This document shows positions 21,905-23,957 of a DNA stretch of 23,957 nt, piece by piece; positions within the stretch are counted from its first letter, which is position 1; the number at the start of each line of letters is the position of its first letter. This DNA comes from Fimisoma avicola (lineage in GTDB: Bacteria; Bacillota; Clostridia; Peptostreptococcales; Anaerovoracaceae), in contig DVMO01000151.1 in assembly GCA_018714945.1 (NCBI GenBank), forward strand, positions 1-23,957, read 5' to 3'. The notes below the pieces were generated by a model that worked only from the letters and a program-made list of their open reading frames with translations, did not search any database and was not told the DNA's origin. A program made the translations under genes and the position numbers.

Positions 21905-22390
21905 ATGGAGATAAAAGCCCTGTATGCCGGATCCTTCGATCCGCTTACTCTCGGACATCTTGATATTATCGAGAGGGCAGCCAATATATTCGACCAGCTT
22001 GTCATAGGAGTAGTCGTTAATCTTGAAAAAAAGACCATGTTCACATTTGAAGAACGGATGGAAATGATAGCGGAAGCTACAGCTGATATTCCCAATGTCA
22101 AGGTGGATATGTGCGACGGCCTGCTGGCAGATTTTGTGAACAAAAACCGATTTAATGTAGTCGTCAGAGGCTTGCGCGGGACAGGCGATTTTGATCTGGA
22201 ACAGCAGATGGCTCAGCTCCACAAGCATTTATATAATGAAAAGACGGAAACTGTATTTCTCATGGCAGACGCAAAGCATGCGTTTGTGAGTTCCACCATG
22301 GCAAAGCAGGTGATTTCTCTAGGCGGTCCCGGAGAAGATCTTGTGCCGCCTTGTGTATTAAAAAGAATGAAAGGGAGATTGAACAAGTAA
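21905..22390 (+). CDS. coaD: Phosphopantetheine adenylyltransferase
   Basis: 161 residues, the normal length. It joins ATP and 4'-phosphopantetheine to dephospho-CoA, the penultimate step of coenzyme A synthesis. YAGSFDPLTLGHLDI (7-21) holds the nucleotidyltransferase TxGH motif (T15-L-G-H18). RGLRGTGDFDLE (88-99) binds the substrate. VSSTMAKQV (128-136) is the family's (I/V)SSTxxR-like motif, with Lys where Arg is common. ATG 21905 is chosen because GGAGG lies 6 nt before it; the longer frame from 21848 has none. The TAA overlaps the next ATG by one base (TAATG). Confidence 0.96.
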   Translation: MEIKALYAGSFDPLTLGHLDIIERAANIFDQLVIGVVVNLEKKTMFTFEERMEMIAEATADIPNVKVDMCDGLLADFVNKNRFNVVVRGLRGTGDFDLEQQMAQLHKHLYNEKTETVFLMADAKHAFVSSTMAKQVISLGGPGEDLVPPCVLKRMKGRLNK

Positions 22391-22962
22391 TGGAAGACAC
22401 GATGAAAGTTTTAAAACTGCTGGAGGAATTGGAAGATATAGTTGATGATGCGACAGGACTTCCTTTGTCTAACAAGATCATGGTCGATGCCGAAGAGATC
22501 TTCCAGATAGTCAGAGAGATCAGGCTTGCTCTGCCGGACGATGTACAGCAGGCAAAATGGATAAGAGACGAAAGAGACAGGATACTGGGAGAAGCAAAGG
22601 CCGAATATGAGCGGATCATAAGAGAAGCAAAAAAACAGGCTGATTACCTTGTGGAAAGTGATGATATAACACTAAGGGCCACCAAACTGGCTGCAGAGAT
22701 CAAGCAGGATGCCGAGACCCACGCCAGAGTTATGCGCATGAGGACTTATGATTATGTTGATAAGATGCTTTATGATATGCAGGAAAAGATGGACGAGCTG
22801 AACATGAAATATTTCGGCGAGATGTACACCAATCTGGAGCAGACTTTTACAGCTATCAATGAAACTCTTGCGGCCAACAGGGAAGAAATGAAGAACCTTG
22901 CATATAAGACCCAGAACGAGGTTGAATCAGGTACATTCGCACCGGGTGAGGAGGAAGAATAA
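22390..22962 (+). CDS. Coiled-coil protein of unknown function
   Basis: 190 residues, almost entirely helical and highly charged (KAEYERIIREAKKQADYLVE; LAAEIKQDAETHARVMRMRT), without signal or membrane spans. This kind of protein is often labelled V-type ATPase-like (E/G-subunit-like) or DivIVA-like, a resemblance of coiled coils only. The ATG at 22390 overlaps the coaD stop (TAATG) and has AAAGGGAGA about 13 nt upstream, so translation is coupled. Conserved beside coaD in several Clostridia as far as I recall. A terminator follows. It may act at the membrane or division site, unproven. Confidence 0.8.
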   Translation: MEDTMKVLKLLEELEDIVDDATGLPLSNKIMVDAEEIFQIVREIRLALPDDVQQAKWIRDERDRILGEAKAEYERIIREAKKQADYLVESDDITLRATKLAAEIKQDAETHARVMRMRTYDYVDKMLYDMQEKMDELNMKYFGEMYTNLEQTFTAINETLAANREEMKNLAYKTQNEVESGTFAPGEEEE

Positions 22963-22979
22963 GAAAACGATGAATATTG

Positions 22980-23012
22980 CCCCCTGCATTTAATATGCGG
23001 GGGTATTTTTTT
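22980..23012 (+). terminator. Terminator of the rsmD-coaD operon
   Basis: CCCCC(T)GCAT pairs with ATGCGGGGG (22980-23003) with a single bulged T and a TTAAT loop, followed by TATTTTTTT. It lies 17 nt after the coiled-coil gene stop. Confidence 0.85.
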
Positions 23013-23037
23013 GCCGTCCCGCGAATAAGATTACCTT

Positions 23038-23940
23038 ATGAACAGGGGAAAGAGCAGAAAAGATCATATAGTTGTCCTCATCGCCGCAGTGTTCGCTGCC
23101 GCCATGGTTATATTTCCGCAGACCACGGAGGCAGGCTCCAAGACTGCCATATCCCTGTGGCTGAATTCCATAGTCCCTGTGATGCTGCCTTTTTATATCT
23201 TTTCGGATTTCATCAAAAGGACAGGTGACCTGAGTCGCCTGCCGGTCCGCATATATCCGTTCGTTATGGCCTTTCTGTCGGGCTATCCCATGGCCGCAAA
23301 GGTTACGGGGGATATTGTCAAAAGCGGAGCCATTACGACGGAGCAGGGCAGACATATACTAAGCTATTCTTTTGTTACCGGTCCCGCTTTTATCATTTTC
23401 ACCGTAGGAGATTTCATTGGAAGCCAGAAAGCGGCTGTCGTCATCGCCGTTTCCCATTACATGGGGGCGCTGCTCAACGGTTTGCTGTATCCCTGCGCCG
23501 GACCTGCTCCAGTCAGGAAAAGCTTGCGGGAAGCGCCGGGAGGACATTATCTGGAAAATTTTACAGCGGCCATAATCGGCGGTTTCAGAGCTATGGCCGT
23601 AATCCTGGCCTATATAATGGTGTTTATCATCGGTATAAACATTCTTGAATCGTCAGGTGTTTTCGGCATGCTTCCGTGCGAGACGGCGTCTGCGGCGCTG
23701 AAAGGTATCTTTGAAATGACCATAGGAGTCAATCTCATCGGGATGTGCAACACGGGCATAAGGATAAAGACGGTGATCTGTGCCTTCCTGGTCTCTTTCG
23801 GCGGCCTGTCCGTGGCAGGCCAGGCCGTGTCCGTAGCAGGCGGATCGTCCATGGGACTTGGGGACATATTGAAAATAAAGCTGACCCATGGGCTCATAGG
23901 TGCAGTTATCGCTATGATATTCGGCTGGTTTGTGTTATAA
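23038..23940 (+). CDS. ylbJ: YlbJ-like sporulation integral membrane protein
   Basis: 300 residues with about eight hydrophobic spans. The nucleoside-recognition (Gate) type folds show as SLWLNSIVPVMLPFYIFSDF (39-58) and PFVMAFLSGYPMAAKVTGDI (74-93). SVMTG-like SYSFVTGPAFIIFTVGDFIG (109-128) is typical. In Bacillus ylbJ is expressed in the mother cell under sigma-E and needed for proper spore formation. It follows coaD by about 650 bp with a coiled-coil gene between, matching rsmD-coaD-ylbJ order. The ATG at 23038 has no clear ribosome site (AATAAGATTACCTT), and no alternative start in frame lies upstream, so translation may be weak. The stop is 17 nt before the window end. Confidence 0.88.
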   Translation: MNRGKSRKDHIVVLIAAVFAAAMVIFPQTTEAGSKTAISLWLNSIVPVMLPFYIFSDFIKRTGDLSRLPVRIYPFVMAFLSGYPMAAKVTGDIVKSGAITTEQGRHILSYSFVTGPAFIIFTVGDFIGSQKAAVVIAVSHYMGALLNGLLYPCAGPAPVRKSLREAPGGHYLENFTAAIIGGFRAMAVILAYIMVFIIGINILESSGVFGMLPCETASAALKGIFEMTIGVNLIGMCNTGIRIKTVICAFLVSFGGLSVAGQAVSVAGGSSMGLGDILKIKLTHGLIGAVIAMIFGWFVL

Positions 23941-23957
23941 TCTCAATATGAAAACGA

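Noticed and set aside
23936..23957. Next gene start (ATG AAA ACG at 23948, perhaps ackA as in similar gene orders)
   Set aside because: Only three codons are visible, with no ribosome site, and a TATAAT at 23936-23941 suggests the ATG may be at the transcript start and not a gene start.

Overview
The window looks like chromosomal DNA of a spore-forming, anaerobic, mid-GC Clostridia bacterium. The evidence is an alpha/beta-type spore protein gene, ylbJ, an oxygen-sensitive class III ribonucleotide reductase, heavy ATA/AGA/AGG codon use, and the conserved Firmicutes order rpmB - asp23 - recG - SASP - rsmD - coaD - ylbJ. I cannot name the species. Gut-associated Eubacteriales are plausible because of the tryptophan-decarboxylase-like gene.

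Positions 1-4250 are an accessory, partly decayed region. It holds the 3' end of a gene resembling the C-terminal extension of an RlmD-type methyltransferase and a short AbiJ-like defence-gene remnant. Next come a tandem repeat that looks like a transposon end, an intact Phd/ParE-type toxin-antitoxin pair with a near-consensus promoter, and an IS200-like 5' hairpin without its transposase. An A+T-rich secreted protein with a 62-residue membrane protein and a 270-residue membrane protein of unknown role complete it.

Positions 4260-13600 form a metabolic and regulatory block. A decayed flavin reductase/DUF362 pair ends against a LysR regulator. The regulator is divergent from an aromatic-amino-acid-decarboxylase-like enzyme. 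A CNNM/CorC-type transporter follows behind a 230-nt leader with its own promoter, a small ORF and a terminator hairpin. A MarR-MATE efflux operon has a palindromic operator inside its promoter spacer. An XRE/desulfoferrodoxin-type gene is broken by two lesions. A membrane-anchored M20/PepD-like protein appears to have lost metal-binding residues.

Positions 13700-23940 are mostly housekeeping. They hold a GNAT acetyltransferase, nrdD-nrdG with a NrdR-box-like promoter, rpmB, a small membrane protein, asp23, recG, a three-helix membrane protein, a SASP gene, rsmD, coaD, a coiled-coil protein and ylbJ. The DAK/FakA kinase gene often found between asp23 and recG is absent; those two genes overlap directly.

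No CRISPR array, rRNA, tRNA or prophage was seen. The most promising undescribed element is the CNNM leader, where the stop codon of a leader ORF lies in the loop of a terminator hairpin. The M20-like apparent pseudoenzyme is the next best.
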